A stretch of 64,000 nucleotides of DNA from Sphingopyxis sp. OAS728 (GTDB lineage: Bacteria > Pseudomonadota > Alphaproteobacteria > Sphingomonadales > Sphingomonadaceae): NCBI RefSeq assembly GCF_014873485.1, contig NZ_JADBDT010000001.1, forward strand, positions 3,776,501-3,840,500, written 5' to 3'. The position numbers and the translations under genes were made by a program. The notes beneath the pieces are model-generated. The model was not told the DNA's origin, ran no database searches, and worked only from the letters and a program-made list of their open reading frames with translations. This document shows positions 33,265 to 43,085 of the stretch, piece by piece; within the stretch, counting starts at the first letter, position 1; each line of letters begins with the position of its first letter.

Positions 33265-34416
33265 ATGATGAGCAATACCCAAACCCCCGCAGACCAGCCG
33301 GCCGAGGCCGCCACCACCGGACAGGCCTATGCGCCCGGCGAAGCGCCCGCAACCGAGCCGGGCAAGACCAATATAGCGGTCTCGCGCGGCCTTGCCGGCT
33401 GGCTCGCGGCGCGGCGAACCAGCTTGGCCTTTACCAGCTATCAGACCGGACAGCTTTTCCTCGTCGGCCTGCATCCGGGCGGCACGGTGTCGTTCAACCA
33501 GCAGAATTTCAGCCGCGCGATGGGCGTGTGCTGGCGACCGGGGAGGCTCTATCTCGGCTCTCTCAGCCAGCTCTGGCGGCTCGAGAATATCCTGCGCCCC
33601 GGCGAGGTCGGCAACGGCACGTTCGACGCGGTGCTGGTGCCACGCAACGGACAGACGACGGGCGACATCGATATCCACGAGGTCGGAGTCGACGGCGACG
33701 GCCGCGTCATCTTCGTGAACACCAAATATAGTTGCCTCGCGACGCTCGACCTGACGCACAGCTTCAAGCCGATCTGGAAACCGCATTTCATCTCGAAGCT
33801 GGCGCCCGAGGATCGGTGCCACCTCAACGGTCTCGCGATGCAGGATGGCCAGCCACGCTATGTCACCGCAGTCAGCCGTTCGGATGTGATCGCCGGATGG
33901 CGCGAGCGGCGCCACGAGGGCGGAGTGCTGATCGACGTGCAGACCGACCGCATCGTCACCGACCAGCTCTCGATGCCGCACTCGCCGCGTGTCGTCGGCG
34001 ACCGCATCTATGTGCTCGACAGCGGGCGCGGGCGGATCGTGCGGATCGACCCGGCGACGGGCGAGAAGACCGACATTGCCTTCTGCCCCGGTTTCCTGCG
34101 TGGCATGTCGATCGTCGACGGCCATGCGATCGTCACCGTATCGAAGCCGCGCAACGGCAGCTTTGCCGGGCTGCTGCTCGACGGCGAGCTCAAGGCGCGC
34201 GACGCCGAACCCTGGTGCGGCGTGCTGATCGTCAATCTGGCGAGCGGCGACATCGTCGAATGGATCCGCCTGGAGGGGCATATCACCGAAATGTTCGACG
34301 TTGCGGCGATGCCCGGTGTCGTTTGTCCGATGTCGGTCGGGCCGAATACGGCGGAGATGCAGAATACGATCAGCTTCGAGCCGACCGCGCTGTTGGAATT
34401 GGAACGGGCAGCCTAG
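33265..34416 (+). CDS. TIGR03032-like conserved protein
   Basis: 383 residues resembling the TIGR03032/DUF4915 family of unknown function. Typical stretches are LAFTSYQTGQLFLVG, RLYLGSLSQLWRLEN, and later blade-like repeats (YVLDSGRGRIVRIDPATG) that suggest a beta-propeller. No signal peptide or membrane segment is seen; the N-terminus (1-35) is Ala/Pro/Thr-rich. It starts 59 bp after the autotransporter stop, beyond the hairpin. The family is often found near surface-protein or glycan genes, so a link with the autotransporter is possible but unproven. Confidence 0.72.
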   Translation: MMSNTQTPADQPAEAATTGQAYAPGEAPATEPGKTNIAVSRGLAGWLAARRTSLAFTSYQTGQLFLVGLHPGGTVSFNQQNFSRAMGVCWRPGRLYLGSLSQLWRLENILRPGEVGNGTFDAVLVPRNGQTTGDIDIHEVGVDGDGRVIFVNTKYSCLATLDLTHSFKPIWKPHFISKLAPEDRCHLNGLAMQDGQPRYVTAVSRSDVIAGWRERRHEGGVLIDVQTDRIVTDQLSMPHSPRVVGDRIYVLDSGRGRIVRIDPATGEKTDIAFCPGFLRGMSIVDGHAIVTVSKPRNGSFAGLLLDGELKARDAEPWCGVLIVNLASGDIVEWIRLEGHITEMFDVAAMPGVVCPMSVGPNTAEMQNTISFEPTALLELERAA

Positions 34417-34446
34417 CGCATTTCCGCCCGCAATCGGGCTCGATCG

Positions 34447-35403
34447 CTACCTGGCGATTTGTACGACGGTTGCGTCTGCCAGCCGGTCGACCAACCAGCT
34501 CAATCCAGCGTCGGTCAGCGCAGCCTTCGGGACAAAGGCGTTGAGGCGGAACGTGCCGAACGAGATGGGCGGCTCTGTGATCGCCAGGCCGAATTGATCG
34601 GCATGAAGCGCGGCGAACGTTCGCGGGATAGCGCAAATCAGATCGGTAGCCGGCAGGACTGCACATGCGAACATGAAGTTCGGCACCGTGAGCGCGACGT
34701 CGCGGTGCCGGCCCTGCGTCGCCAGTATATCGTCGACGAACCCATGCGGATCGCCCGTCATGGAGACGACCAGATGGCGATGGGCGCAATAGGATTCGAT
34801 CGTCGGGCGCTCGCAAAAATTGTGGCCGGCCCGCGTGGCGAGGACAAAATCCTCTTCATATAGCGCCCGCTTTTCGAACCGGATCGGGCCTTCCTCGGAC
34901 GGGATCACCGCGATGTCGATCTCGCGGCGTTCGAGTTCGTCGAATGCCGTGCGCCACGCGCGGTCGGGCGCGGTCTCGTCGGCGACGGGCAGGAGCTGCC
35001 TTATGCCGATCCTGATCCCTGGCGATCGGCTTTCCAGTTCGGTCAGAAGCGGTTGCAGGAATACCGCCGAAACCCCATCGGGCGCGCCAATCGCGAAACG
35101 CCGGACCGAGGTCGCCGGGTCAAAGGGCGCCGCCTGAGAAAACACTGACCGGACCTGCTGCAATATGTCGGCGATGGCGGGCGCCAAGGTGGAGGCGCGA
35201 TCGGTCGGCACCACGCCCTTGGGTGTCTTGAGGAAGACGGGATCGTTGAGCAAGCGGCGGAGCCGGCCCAGCCCATGGCTAACCGCAGAGGGCGACAGGT
35301 TCAGGCGTGCAGCTGAACGGCCGACATGCCTCTCTTCGAAAACGGCCTCGAACAGCAGCAACAGATTGAGGTCGGCGCGCGAGAGATCAATTTCATTCAG
35401 CAT
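34447..35403 (-). CDS. LysR-family transcriptional regulator, NodD/NahR-like
   Basis: 318-residue regulator. The HTH includes DLNLLLLFEAVFEERHVGRSA and LSPSAVSHGLGRLR, the pattern of the NodD/NahR/LinR branch often tied to aromatic or plant signals. The effector domain extends over about 95-305. It is divergent from the NTF2-like gene at 35493 across a 90-bp promoter and probably controls it. Confidence 0.9.
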   Translation of the reverse strand: MLNEIDLSRADLNLLLLFEAVFEERHVGRSAARLNLSPSAVSHGLGRLRRLLNDPVFLKTPKGVVPTDRASTLAPAIADILQQVRSVFSQAAPFDPATSVRRFAIGAPDGVSAVFLQPLLTELESRSPGIRIGIRQLLPVADETAPDRAWRTAFDELERREIDIAVIPSEEGPIRFEKRALYEEDFVLATRAGHNFCERPTIESYCAHRHLVVSMTGDPHGFVDDILATQGRHRDVALTVPNFMFACAVLPATDLICAIPRTFAALHADQFGLAITEPPISFGTFRLNAFVPKAALTDAGLSWLVDRLADATVVQIAR

Positions 35404-35492
35404 ATTCGTGAAATCATATCACTTCATGCATCATAGGAAAATTGCCATTTCGCCTGGGTCGCGGCGTCGCCGCATCCAGACGAGGAAAAGAC

Positions 35493-36035
35493 ATGATGGT
35501 GAGACGGATTTTAATAGCTTGCGCCGCCGGCGCGGCAGCCGCTTTCGCAGGAGGAGACGCCGCTGCGGACACGAACCGCGATTCCGACGTCGCAGCGTTG
35601 GTCGCGAGGGCCACGACCGCGCATGAACGCCTGATGCGCGGCGACATCATCGGGTATCGGCAGGCGATCGACGTGACGCCCGACTTCGTGCTGATGGACC
35701 CGTTCGGCGGTCGGCCGACCGGCGCGCCGAAATCGGAGGCGCATTGGAACCGGATCGGTCGCTTCTTTCGCGAAGGCACGGCGGCCAGTTTCGACCTCGT
35801 CGGTGCCTATCGGTCGACCGACCTGATCGTGCTCGTCGCAAATGAACGCGCGCATGTCGCGGTAGGATCGCTCGACGCGCAGGAGTGGTTCCTGCGAGTG
35901 ACGCTTGTCTTTCGCCGCGACGATGGCGCGTGGCGGCTGGCGCATCGCCATGCCGATCCGCTGGTGCGCGGTATCGGCGTCGAAGAGGCAGCGCGCCTTA
36001 CGCTGGGGCAGGGCGAACTTCGCATTGGCCCGTGA
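35493..36035 (+). CDS. Exported NTF2-like (SnoaL/DUF4440-type) protein
   Basis: 180 residues. A signal peptide (about 1-24, ending AAAD) precedes a cone-shaped alpha+beta domain: a helix with LVARATTAHERLMRGD, DVTPDFVLMDPFGG, and a C-terminal sheet LRVTLVFRRDDGAWRLAHRHAD. These are the features of DUF4440-type proteins. The ATG at 35493 has GAGGAAAAG upstream. It is divergent from the LysR gene. Catalytic function cannot be assigned; several relatives are isomerases or binding proteins. Confidence 0.78.
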   Translation: MMVRRILIACAAGAAAAFAGGDAAADTNRDSDVAALVARATTAHERLMRGDIIGYRQAIDVTPDFVLMDPFGGRPTGAPKSEAHWNRIGRFFREGTAASFDLVGAYRSTDLIVLVANERAHVAVGSLDAQEWFLRVTLVFRRDDGAWRLAHRHADPLVRGIGVEEAARLTLGQGELRIGP

Positions 36036-36059
36036 TCGGACGCAGACCGCAATTTCCAC

Positions 36060-36102
36060 GCCGCCGGGTCGGATTTCAACGGTCGTTCGATCGGCGGCTT
36101 TT
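36060..36102. terminator. Possible terminator between convergent genes
   Basis: GCCGCCG (36060-36066) and CGGCGGC (36092-36098) can pair around a 25-base loop and are followed by TTTT. It sits between the convergent stops at 36035 and 36109. The long loop weakens the call. Confidence 0.3.
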
Positions 36103-36108
36103 CAATTC

Positions 36109-36987
36109 TTATATGCTTGGCTGCGCCAAATCGATGGCCTCGAGAATATTGTCGATGACAAAGGAAGGAGCCTCGTGCGGGAGGCCGTGCCCCGCGGTTT
36201 TCGAGATATTCTGCTTCGAGCGTGAGGACAGCGACAGCAATCGGCGCTGCATGTCCTGTGTGGCGGCCTCAAGTTTCACAGCAAGTGGCTCGGACATTCC
36301 CGGCACCATTCGATAATGCACGCTGTGGGTCGCGATCACCACCGGCTTGGCGCCAAGCGAGCGGAGCATGCGCGCTTGCGCGGCGCTGGCCCTGAAGTCG
36401 AGCCTCTCTTCGTTCTTCGAGGGGTCGACAGCCATCGACGTCAGAAAGCTGCGCGCCTCGGTGACCGCCTTTTCTTCATCAGCCGCCGGGGCCGGCAGAA
36501 TGGAAAGCCAGGTATCGATCTGGTCGGGATGCGTCGAGGATACCAACACCAGTCCGGCGGTTTCTTCCGGGTACAGATTTGCGAACACCTGGGCATGCAA
36601 TCCGCCGATAGAGTGGCCGGCGATAAGATAGGGTCCCGCTATCCCGGCCTTGTGCAGGGCGCTGTGTAGATCGGTGGCCGCATCGGCGCTGGTGCGTATG
36701 CGTTCGGGCGCGGCGTCGCTCGCGCCGAGGCCGGCGCGGTCGTAGAGGCAGACCCGGGTGCGTTCGGCGATCTTGGCAGCGATTCCTCGCCATCCCGGAT
36801 CCTCGACGGGCGCTGTGCCCATCCCGGCATCGACGACGACGGTCGGCATACCCTCGCCGCGGCATGTCAATTGGATCGAGCGTCCGCCAATGTCGAAGCG
36901 ACCTTCGACCGGATTGCCGTCGGATCCCCCCGCGTTGGCGATCGGCGCAATGATGAAGGCGATTGGCAGGGCAAGCAGAACGCGCAT
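36109..36987 (-). CDS. Secreted alpha/beta hydrolase
   Basis: 292 residues. A signal peptide (1-19, ending PIANA) precedes an alpha/beta-hydrolase fold. The nucleophile elbow is GHSIGG with S126. DRAGLGASD at 83-91 and the late HSVH or GHGLPHE supply candidate acid and His residues. I prefer ATG 36987 with GGAG upstream; the frame open to 37485 has no homology-like sequence before it. Members of this branch are esterases or lipases. It is divergent from the small secreted protein at 37256. Confidence 0.85.
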   Translation of the reverse strand: MRVLLALPIAFIIAPIANAGGSDGNPVEGRFDIGGRSIQLTCRGEGMPTVVVDAGMGTAPVEDPGWRGIAAKIAERTRVCLYDRAGLGASDAAPERIRTSADAATDLHSALHKAGIAGPYLIAGHSIGGLHAQVFANLYPEETAGLVLVSSTHPDQIDTWLSILPAPAADEEKAVTEARSFLTSMAVDPSKNEERLDFRASAAQARMLRSLGAKPVVIATHSVHYRMVPGMSEPLAVKLEAATQDMQRRLLSLSSRSKQNISKTAGHGLPHEAPSFVIDNILEAIDLAQPSI

Positions 36988-37255
36988 CAATATCTCCAGA
37001 TTAGAACAGTCGACCCCAATTTTTGCCGGAAAGGCGGCCGATAGATCAAAGACGCTTTCTCGATAGCATTTGGATGCGATGCGCGACGGAGAAATTGGCT
37101 GGTGGCCACATAAGACTTTCGGACAATTTCTCGACTTCCCGAGCGAGCGTAGTTTCGAGCGGCGAGCAAGGCCGGGCACCGGCTTGCTCCGGTCGGCCGC
37201 ATGGAACTGCATGCGGTGCCGACTGACGATCGAAACCCGAACAGGAGATATCCAG

Positions 37256-37696
37256 ATGCCCGCTCCAAAACCCGTCGTTCGCATTCTGCTGGCGATGACA
37301 TCGATGATCATGCTGCCGCTCGCGGTAGCCCCGGCGCATGCGAAGTCGACAGCATCGATCCAGCGCGTTGAAGACAATCTGGCTGCGGCTGGCTTTATCG
37401 TGAAGCCGGCGAACACGCCCGAACGCGCCGCGATGCTGATGCGACTGCCGGCGAACAAGTTCGTCCAGCGTATCGATGGCGACACGGTGACCTACGTCTA
37501 TGCCGATCCGAAGGCCTGCGGCTGCCTTTATGTCGGCACGCAGGAGGCATATGGTCAGTATCAGAAGGCGATGCAGGCGAAGAATCTGCTCGATCAGCAA
37601 GCGGATAATGCCCTGGCGTTTCGCGACGATGCCTGGAGTTGGGGCGCCTGGGGGCCGTGGGGTCCGCATTGGGGCTTTGGCTATTATGGCTGGTGA
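37256..37696 (+). CDS. Small secreted protein with Trp/Gly-rich tail, unrecognised
   Basis: 146 residues that I do not recognise. A signal peptide (1-29, ending APAHA) leads to a short domain (about 35-95: VEDNLAAAGFIVKPANTPER, then a YVYADPKACGCLYVG stretch with two Cys). The tail is rich in Trp and Gly (WSWGAWGPWGPHWGFGYYGW). The ATG at 37256 has AGGAGA upstream. The form suggests a cell-envelope protein anchored or exposed by its aromatic tail. No function is assigned. Confidence 0.78.
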   Translation: MPAPKPVVRILLAMTSMIMLPLAVAPAHAKSTASIQRVEDNLAAAGFIVKPANTPERAAMLMRLPANKFVQRIDGDTVTYVYADPKACGCLYVGTQEAYGQYQKAMQAKNLLDQQADNALAFRDDAWSWGAWGPWGPHWGFGYYGW

Positions 37697-37803
37697 AGCG
37701 AGCCGATCGGCGGAGCGCGATCCGAACCGGCGATTTCGACGGGCCATATCCGCGGCTTGACGAGCCTCTTGTCCATCTGCTTGCCTGTGCGTGCGGGGAA
37801 ACC

Positions 37804-37819
37804 CGATACCATGGTATCG
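37804..37819. promoter_or_regulatory. Perfect 16-bp dyad upstream of kinase 1
   Basis: CGATACCATGGTATCG is a perfect palindrome centred 87 bp before the proposed kinase start at 37899. It is the best copy of the GATAC-N4-GTATC element repeated across 37-62 kb. The form resembles STY/TOD boxes bound by StyR/TodT, FixJ-like regulators. Confidence 0.75.
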
Positions 37820-37898
37820 ATGGCGCTTGACTCTGTTACAGAGCATTCTGCCAATTCGCTCCTGATAGCGGCAATCGGTCTGTGGACGGCGGTGGGAT

Positions 37899-40730
37899 TT
37901 GGGAAGAGCATCTAGCCTGCAGGACGGCGCGCAGCCGGAGGTACAGCTTTACTCGCTGGAAACGAGTGCGATGGCGCTGATGGAAGCGATGCCGGGCCTC
38001 GTCGCGATGCTGGCGCCCGATGGCAGCGTGCAGCGGGTAAACGGGCAGATCCAGGAATATTGCGGGGAGACGCTCGAAGAGCTTCGAAACTGGGGTACGA
38101 ACGGGATCGTCCACCCCGACGACATGGGCCATGTGGGCGAGATATTCAGCCGGTCGATGGCGGCGGGCACGTCCTACGAGATCGAACAACGGTTGCGCCG
38201 GTTCGATGGCGTGTATCGCTGGTTCCAAAATCGCGGCCTCCCGATGCGCGCCGAAGACGGGCGCGTGATCGCCTGGTATGTGCTGTTGATCGACATCGAC
38301 GACCGGAAAAATACCGAACAGGCGCTGGCGGCCAGCGAGCATGAACTGCAGGTCACGATCGATTCCATTCCGGGCCTGGCATGGACTGCGCGCACCGACG
38401 GCACCGGCGACTTTTTCAATCGCCATTACCTCGACTATACAGGGCTGTCGCACGACGAACTCTGCGATTGGCAATGGACCCAGAGGATCCACCCCGACGA
38501 TCTGCATGCCATCACCGGTGGTTGGGAGGGCTTTCGGGAGGCCGGGACGCCGGGCGTGGTCGAAGCGCGGATCGAGCGCCACGACGGTGTCTATCGTTGG
38601 TTTTCCTTCCACGCGAGCCCGCTCCGCGATCCTGCCGGGCACATCGTGAAATGGTATGGCGTCAACGTCGATATCGAGGACCGCAAACGCGCCACGCTGA
38701 TGCTCGCGGGCGAACACGAACTGCTCGAACTGATCGCGTCGGGCAAACCGCTAGACACGATATTGGGCAAGCTTTGTGAGGTCGTCGAGCAGATTTTGCC
38801 GTCCTGTCACTGCGAGGTACGGACGATCGGCGGCGACGGTCGGACTTTCGAATATGGCGTGGCGCCGAACCTTCCTGAAGCGTTGGTCGGGGCAGTCACG
38901 GGGGTCGCTGTGGACCGGGCGATGTCACCTTGCGGCATGGCCGTGCTCGATGTGCGCCAAGTCGTCGTGGAGGATGTCGCCAGCGATTGGCGCTGGAAAG
39001 GCTCGCCTTTACAGGATCGCCTGCAACAGAGCGATTTGCGCGCGGTGTGGAGCACGCCGATCCTCGCGGGCGAGGCCCGGGTGCTCGGCACGGTCTGCAT
39101 CTACCGGCCGTTCGCATCGACGCCGCAAGCCGACGATCAGGACATCATCGGGCGCGCCGTTCATATCGCGAGCATCGCGATCGAGCGCGCGCGCGACGAC
39201 GAGGCTTTGCGGGCCGGCGCGGCGCGGCTGCGCGAAGCGCACCAGCATTTGAGTCAGGCGCAGCGGCTCAGTCGGACGGGCAGTTTCACGACCGACGTCA
39301 GGGCGGATACGCATATCTGGTCGGAAGAATTATACGAGATACTGGAATTCGATCGCGACGAGGCGCCGAGTTTTGCGGCCTTCCGGAAATGCATCCATGC
39401 GGAGGATGTCGGCCGGTTCGATGCCGGTTTCGAACGGTCGATAACGGGCCGCGCGGAGTTCGATCATGTGTTTCGCGTGGTGACGCCGAGGGGCAACACC
39501 AAATATCTCCACGCCGTCGCGCAATTCATCTCCGAAAGCGAGAAGCGGCCGATCGTCGTCGGATCGATCCAGGATATTACCGAAAGCAAGCGGATCGAAA
39601 ATGAGCTGCGGCGAAGCGCAAATTATCTATCGGCCGGCGAACGCGTCAGCCTGTCGGGGTCGTTCGCCTGGGACATCGCGACCGACAAGATCGTCTATTC
39701 CGAACAATTCGCGCGGCTGAACGAATTCGACGACCGGGATGGGCTGACCGCCGACGATTTTCGCAGCCGCTTTCATCCCGACGATGTGCCGATCTTCGAG
39801 CGCGAGGTCGCGAAGCTGCTCCACGGTGCAGATCATATCGAATATGATCTGCGGCACCTGATGCCTGACGGGCGCATCAAATATTTTCACGTCTTCGCGC
39901 AGATGGTCGAACAGTCCGACGGCCGCAGGGAATGCGTTGGCGCGGTGCAGGATGTCACGCGAAACCGCACGGCGGAGCAGGCGCTCGACAAGGTCCGGTC
40001 CGAGCTCGCCCATGTGACGCGGGTCATGACGCTGGGTGAATTGGCGGCGTCGATCGCGCACGAGGTGAGCCAGCCGCTGTCGGGGATCATCACCAATACC
40101 AGCGCCTGCCTCCGTCTGCTTGGCGTCGAGCCGCCCAATGTGGAGGGGGCGAAACGAACGGCGCAGCGGACGTTGCGCGACGGAAACCGGGCATCCGAGG
40201 TGCTCGCGCGGCTGAGGGCGCTCTTCAGCAAGCGGGATTTTGTCGTCGAGCCTTTGGACCTCAACGAGGCCGCGCTGGAAGTCCTCGCCATCTCGGCCCA
40301 CGACCTCCAGCGGAGGGGTATATTGGTGCTGACGGAGCTCGATGACGAGCTCCCGCCGGTTGCCGGAGATCGCGTCCAGTTGCAGCAGGTCATCCTCAAC
40401 CTGATACTGAACGCGGCGGACGCGATGGAGGGTGTCGAGGGGAGGGCGCGGCGGCTGTCGATCGCGACCAGCCGGGCGGCGGGCATGGCTTGCCTGCGCA
40501 TCAGCGACACGGGTCCGGGGCTGGGCGAGGAAGAGGCACGCCGGGTCTTCGACGCCTTTTTCACCACCAAGACGAACGGGATGGGGATCGGGCTTTCGGT
40601 CAGCCGCGCGATTGTCGAACGGCATGGCGGGAAGTTGCTCGCCTCGGCTAACGAGGATTTCGGCACGACATTCTCTTTCTCGGTTCCGCTTGCCGCATTG
40701 TCGGCGCTCGACACACGGCGAAACGGCTAA
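37899..40730 (+). CDS. PAS/GAF hybrid-sensor histidine kinase (kinase 1)
   Basis: Cytosolic sensor kinase of 943 residues with no clear membrane helix. The order is PAS (about 25-145), PAS (150-270), GAF (275-430), PAS (450-570), PAS (575-700), HisKA with H721 in ASIAHEVSQPLSGI, then an HATPase with VILNLILNAADAM, DTGPGLG and GMGIGLSVSRAI. There is no receiver domain. The start is TTG 37899 (GGTGGGAT upstream); ATG 37971 is an alternative. A TonB receptor gene begins 3 bp after the stop, so the two are one operon. Paralogues lie at 46900-48963 and 53806-56202. Its partner is probably the two-regulator cassette at 52.7-53.8 kb. Confidence 0.9.
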   Translation: MGRASSLQDGAQPEVQLYSLETSAMALMEAMPGLVAMLAPDGSVQRVNGQIQEYCGETLEELRNWGTNGIVHPDDMGHVGEIFSRSMAAGTSYEIEQRLRRFDGVYRWFQNRGLPMRAEDGRVIAWYVLLIDIDDRKNTEQALAASEHELQVTIDSIPGLAWTARTDGTGDFFNRHYLDYTGLSHDELCDWQWTQRIHPDDLHAITGGWEGFREAGTPGVVEARIERHDGVYRWFSFHASPLRDPAGHIVKWYGVNVDIEDRKRATLMLAGEHELLELIASGKPLDTILGKLCEVVEQILPSCHCEVRTIGGDGRTFEYGVAPNLPEALVGAVTGVAVDRAMSPCGMAVLDVRQVVVEDVASDWRWKGSPLQDRLQQSDLRAVWSTPILAGEARVLGTVCIYRPFASTPQADDQDIIGRAVHIASIAIERARDDEALRAGAARLREAHQHLSQAQRLSRTGSFTTDVRADTHIWSEELYEILEFDRDEAPSFAAFRKCIHAEDVGRFDAGFERSITGRAEFDHVFRVVTPRGNTKYLHAVAQFISESEKRPIVVGSIQDITESKRIENELRRSANYLSAGERVSLSGSFAWDIATDKIVYSEQFARLNEFDDRDGLTADDFRSRFHPDDVPIFEREVAKLLHGADHIEYDLRHLMPDGRIKYFHVFAQMVEQSDGRRECVGAVQDVTRNRTAEQALDKVRSELAHVTRVMTLGELAASIAHEVSQPLSGIITNTSACLRLLGVEPPNVEGAKRTAQRTLRDGNRASEVLARLRALFSKRDFVVEPLDLNEAALEVLAISAHDLQRRGILVLTELDDELPPVAGDRVQLQQVILNLILNAADAMEGVEGRARRLSIATSRAAGMACLRISDTGPGLGEEEARRVFDAFFTTKTNGMGIGLSVSRAIVERHGGKLLASANEDFGTTFSFSVPLAALSALDTRRNG

Positions 40731-40733
40731 ACC

Positions 40734-43079
40734 ATGCAGCCGGGCAGAGACGAAGCGCGATTTGATCCTGTTCGCACGATTGCCGCAAGTCGCGCGAGAC
40801 GGTTTGGCGTCCTCTGCGCATTCGTGGCGGTCATTCCCATAGAGCCTGCGTTGGCTCAGGCGACCGCAGATCCCCAGCCCTCCGAGATTGTCGTGACCGC
40901 CCAGAAGCGGGAGGAGGCCATCAACCGGGTGGGCATGTCGATCGATGCGATGCTGGGCGACGATCTTCGCCCCCGCGGCATCGACTCGGTGGCTGAGCTC
41001 GACAAGATCGCGCCCGGCCTGACTTTTACCCAGACGCCGTTCGGCCCGCCGGTCCTGACGCTGCGCGGGGTGGGTTTCTATGATTCAGCGCTGGCCGCCA
41101 CCCCGGCCGTCAGCCTCTATGTCGACGAGGCGCCGCTCGCCTTGCCCGTTTTCGCGCAGGTCGCGGTCTTCGATGTCGAGCGGGTCGAGATATTGAAGGG
41201 CCCGCAAGGCACGTTGTTCGGCGAAAATTCGACCGGCGGCGCGATCAACTATGTCATCGCGCGCCCGACCGCCGATTTCTCCGCCGGTGGAATGGCAAGC
41301 TTCGGCCGCTTTTCGACCGTCGAGGCCGAAGCCTATGTCAGCGGACCGCTCACATCGACGCTGGGCGCGCGCCTTGCCGTACGAACGATCCAGAGCGGCG
41401 ACTGGCAGCGGAGCCATACGCGCAGCGACACGCTGGGCGAGACGCATCAGGGGGCGGCGCGGCTGCTTCTCGACTGGCAGCCATCCCCGGCCGTACGCCT
41501 GTCGCTGAACCTGAACGGCTGGCGCGATACGTCCGACAGCCAGGCGTTCCAGCTCGCAGGGGTCGCGTGCACCGTGCCGCAGAAATGCGCGCCCGACCTG
41601 CTGGTTTATCCGCTCGCCCCGGAAAATGCGCGCGCAGCCGATTGGGATGCGGGTTCGCCGATGAAGGTCGACGACAGTTTCGGGCAGGCGGTGCTGCGGG
41701 CCGACGTCGAGATCGGTTCGGGCCTGCGGCTGACCTCGATCAGCGGATACCAGCGCCTCAGCCAGGACAAGTTCATCGATGCCGACGCGACCGCCTTGCT
41801 GCTCAACAGCTTTCGTCAGGAGGGGCACGCGACGACGTTCAACCAGGAACTGCGGCTGGCGGGGGACAGTGGCACGGTCGACTGGATATTGGGGGGCTAT
41901 TATTCGTCGATCGACGTTCGCGAACATTTTTCGGGCCGGACCGATTTCGTCTCGGCCAACGAGCCGCTGCCGGGCCTCTTTCCCCCCTTTCCGACGTCGG
42001 AGGGGCGCTATACGTTCAGGACGCGCAGCTACGCCGGTTTCGGCCATCTCGAATATGCGCTGACCGAACGGCTGAAGCTCAGCGCCGGGCTTCGATATAC
42101 GCGGTCGGTCCAGCGTTTCGCAGCCTGCACCGGAACGGGCGAGGATCCGACGCTTGGGCGCCTCTTCGCCTATCTGGGGGCGATGGCGCGGGGCGAATTG
42201 CCTGCTGTTCCGCCGCCGCCCGAGTGCATCCAGTTCGACAAGGACACGCTGGAGCAGAAGGAAAGCCGCGATCGCCTCGCCGAGGACAATATCTCCTATC
42301 GCCTCGGGCTCGACTATCGCACGCGCGGCGACACGCTGCTCTACGCCAATCTCAGCAAGGGCTATAAATCGGGCAGTTTTTCGAATGTCCCGGCGTCCAA
42401 TTCGATCCAGTTCGAACCCGCCCGGCAGGAGTCGGTGCTGGCCGTCGAAGCGGGAATCAAGGCACCGCTTGCGTCGGGGGCGACGCGGATCGAGGGTGCG
42501 GTCTTCTGGTACGACTATCGCAACAAGCAGCTCCGCGGGCGGATCCTCGATCCCTTTTTCGGCGCGCTGGAAACATTGGTGAACATACCGCAGTCGCGGG
42601 TCCGTGGCGCCGAGCTCGGCATCAGCACAAGGCCGTTGGCGGGCCTGACGCTGAGCGCGTCGGCAACGTGGGTCGACAGCCGGGTGGACGAATTCACCGG
42701 CATCACACCGACCGGTCAGACGAGCAATTTTCGCGATTCATCCTTCCCCTATGCTCCGCGATGGCAGGCGGTCGCCGACGCCCAATATGAGTGGGCGCCG
42801 ACAGGGCGGCACCATGCATTCATCGGGGCGAACATCAACTGGCATGGGGAAACCTGGGCCGCGCTGGGCGAAGACGATGCCTATCGGTTGCGGCCCTATC
42901 TGACGCTCGACCTGCGCGCCGGGTTCGGGCCAGCGAACGGTCGTTGGCAAATCGCGGCTTACGCGCAGAACGTCACGAATCGATATTATTGGAACAATAT
43001 ATTCCAGTATATCGACACGCGGTTCCGGATCGCCGCGCGTCCGGCAACCTATGGCGTCCGATTTTCGGTCCGCTATTAG
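40734..43079 (+). CDS. TonB-dependent receptor coupled to kinase 1
   Basis: Receptor of 781 residues without an STN domain. The leader is long (signal core VLCAFVAVIPIEPALAQA, about 29-46). EIVVTAQKREE is the TonB-box region; the plug has LTLRGVGFYDS and VERVEILKGPQGTLFGENSTGG. The barrel ends in GVRFSVRY. The ATG is 3 bp after the kinase stop and has no strong ribosome site, so expression probably depends on translational coupling. It is convergent with the cupin gene at 43086. It lacks the usual signalling domain, so ligand sensing would fall to the cytosolic kinase. Confidence 0.9.
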   Translation: MQPGRDEARFDPVRTIAASRARRFGVLCAFVAVIPIEPALAQATADPQPSEIVVTAQKREEAINRVGMSIDAMLGDDLRPRGIDSVAELDKIAPGLTFTQTPFGPPVLTLRGVGFYDSALAATPAVSLYVDEAPLALPVFAQVAVFDVERVEILKGPQGTLFGENSTGGAINYVIARPTADFSAGGMASFGRFSTVEAEAYVSGPLTSTLGARLAVRTIQSGDWQRSHTRSDTLGETHQGAARLLLDWQPSPAVRLSLNLNGWRDTSDSQAFQLAGVACTVPQKCAPDLLVYPLAPENARAADWDAGSPMKVDDSFGQAVLRADVEIGSGLRLTSISGYQRLSQDKFIDADATALLLNSFRQEGHATTFNQELRLAGDSGTVDWILGGYYSSIDVREHFSGRTDFVSANEPLPGLFPPFPTSEGRYTFRTRSYAGFGHLEYALTERLKLSAGLRYTRSVQRFAACTGTGEDPTLGRLFAYLGAMARGELPAVPPPPECIQFDKDTLEQKESRDRLAEDNISYRLGLDYRTRGDTLLYANLSKGYKSGSFSNVPASNSIQFEPARQESVLAVEAGIKAPLASGATRIEGAVFWYDYRNKQLRGRILDPFFGALETLVNIPQSRVRGAELGISTRPLAGLTLSASATWVDSRVDEFTGITPTGQTSNFRDSSFPYAPRWQAVADAQYEWAPTGRHHAFIGANINWHGETWAALGEDDAYRLRPYLTLDLRAGFGPANGRWQIAAYAQNVTNRYYWNNIFQYIDTRFRIAARPATYGVRFSVRY

Positions 43080-43085
43080 GTTCGG

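Noticed and set aside
36988..37485. Longer start for the alpha/beta hydrolase
   Set aside because: The extension covers the divergent promoter and would hide a clear signal peptide beginning at 36987.
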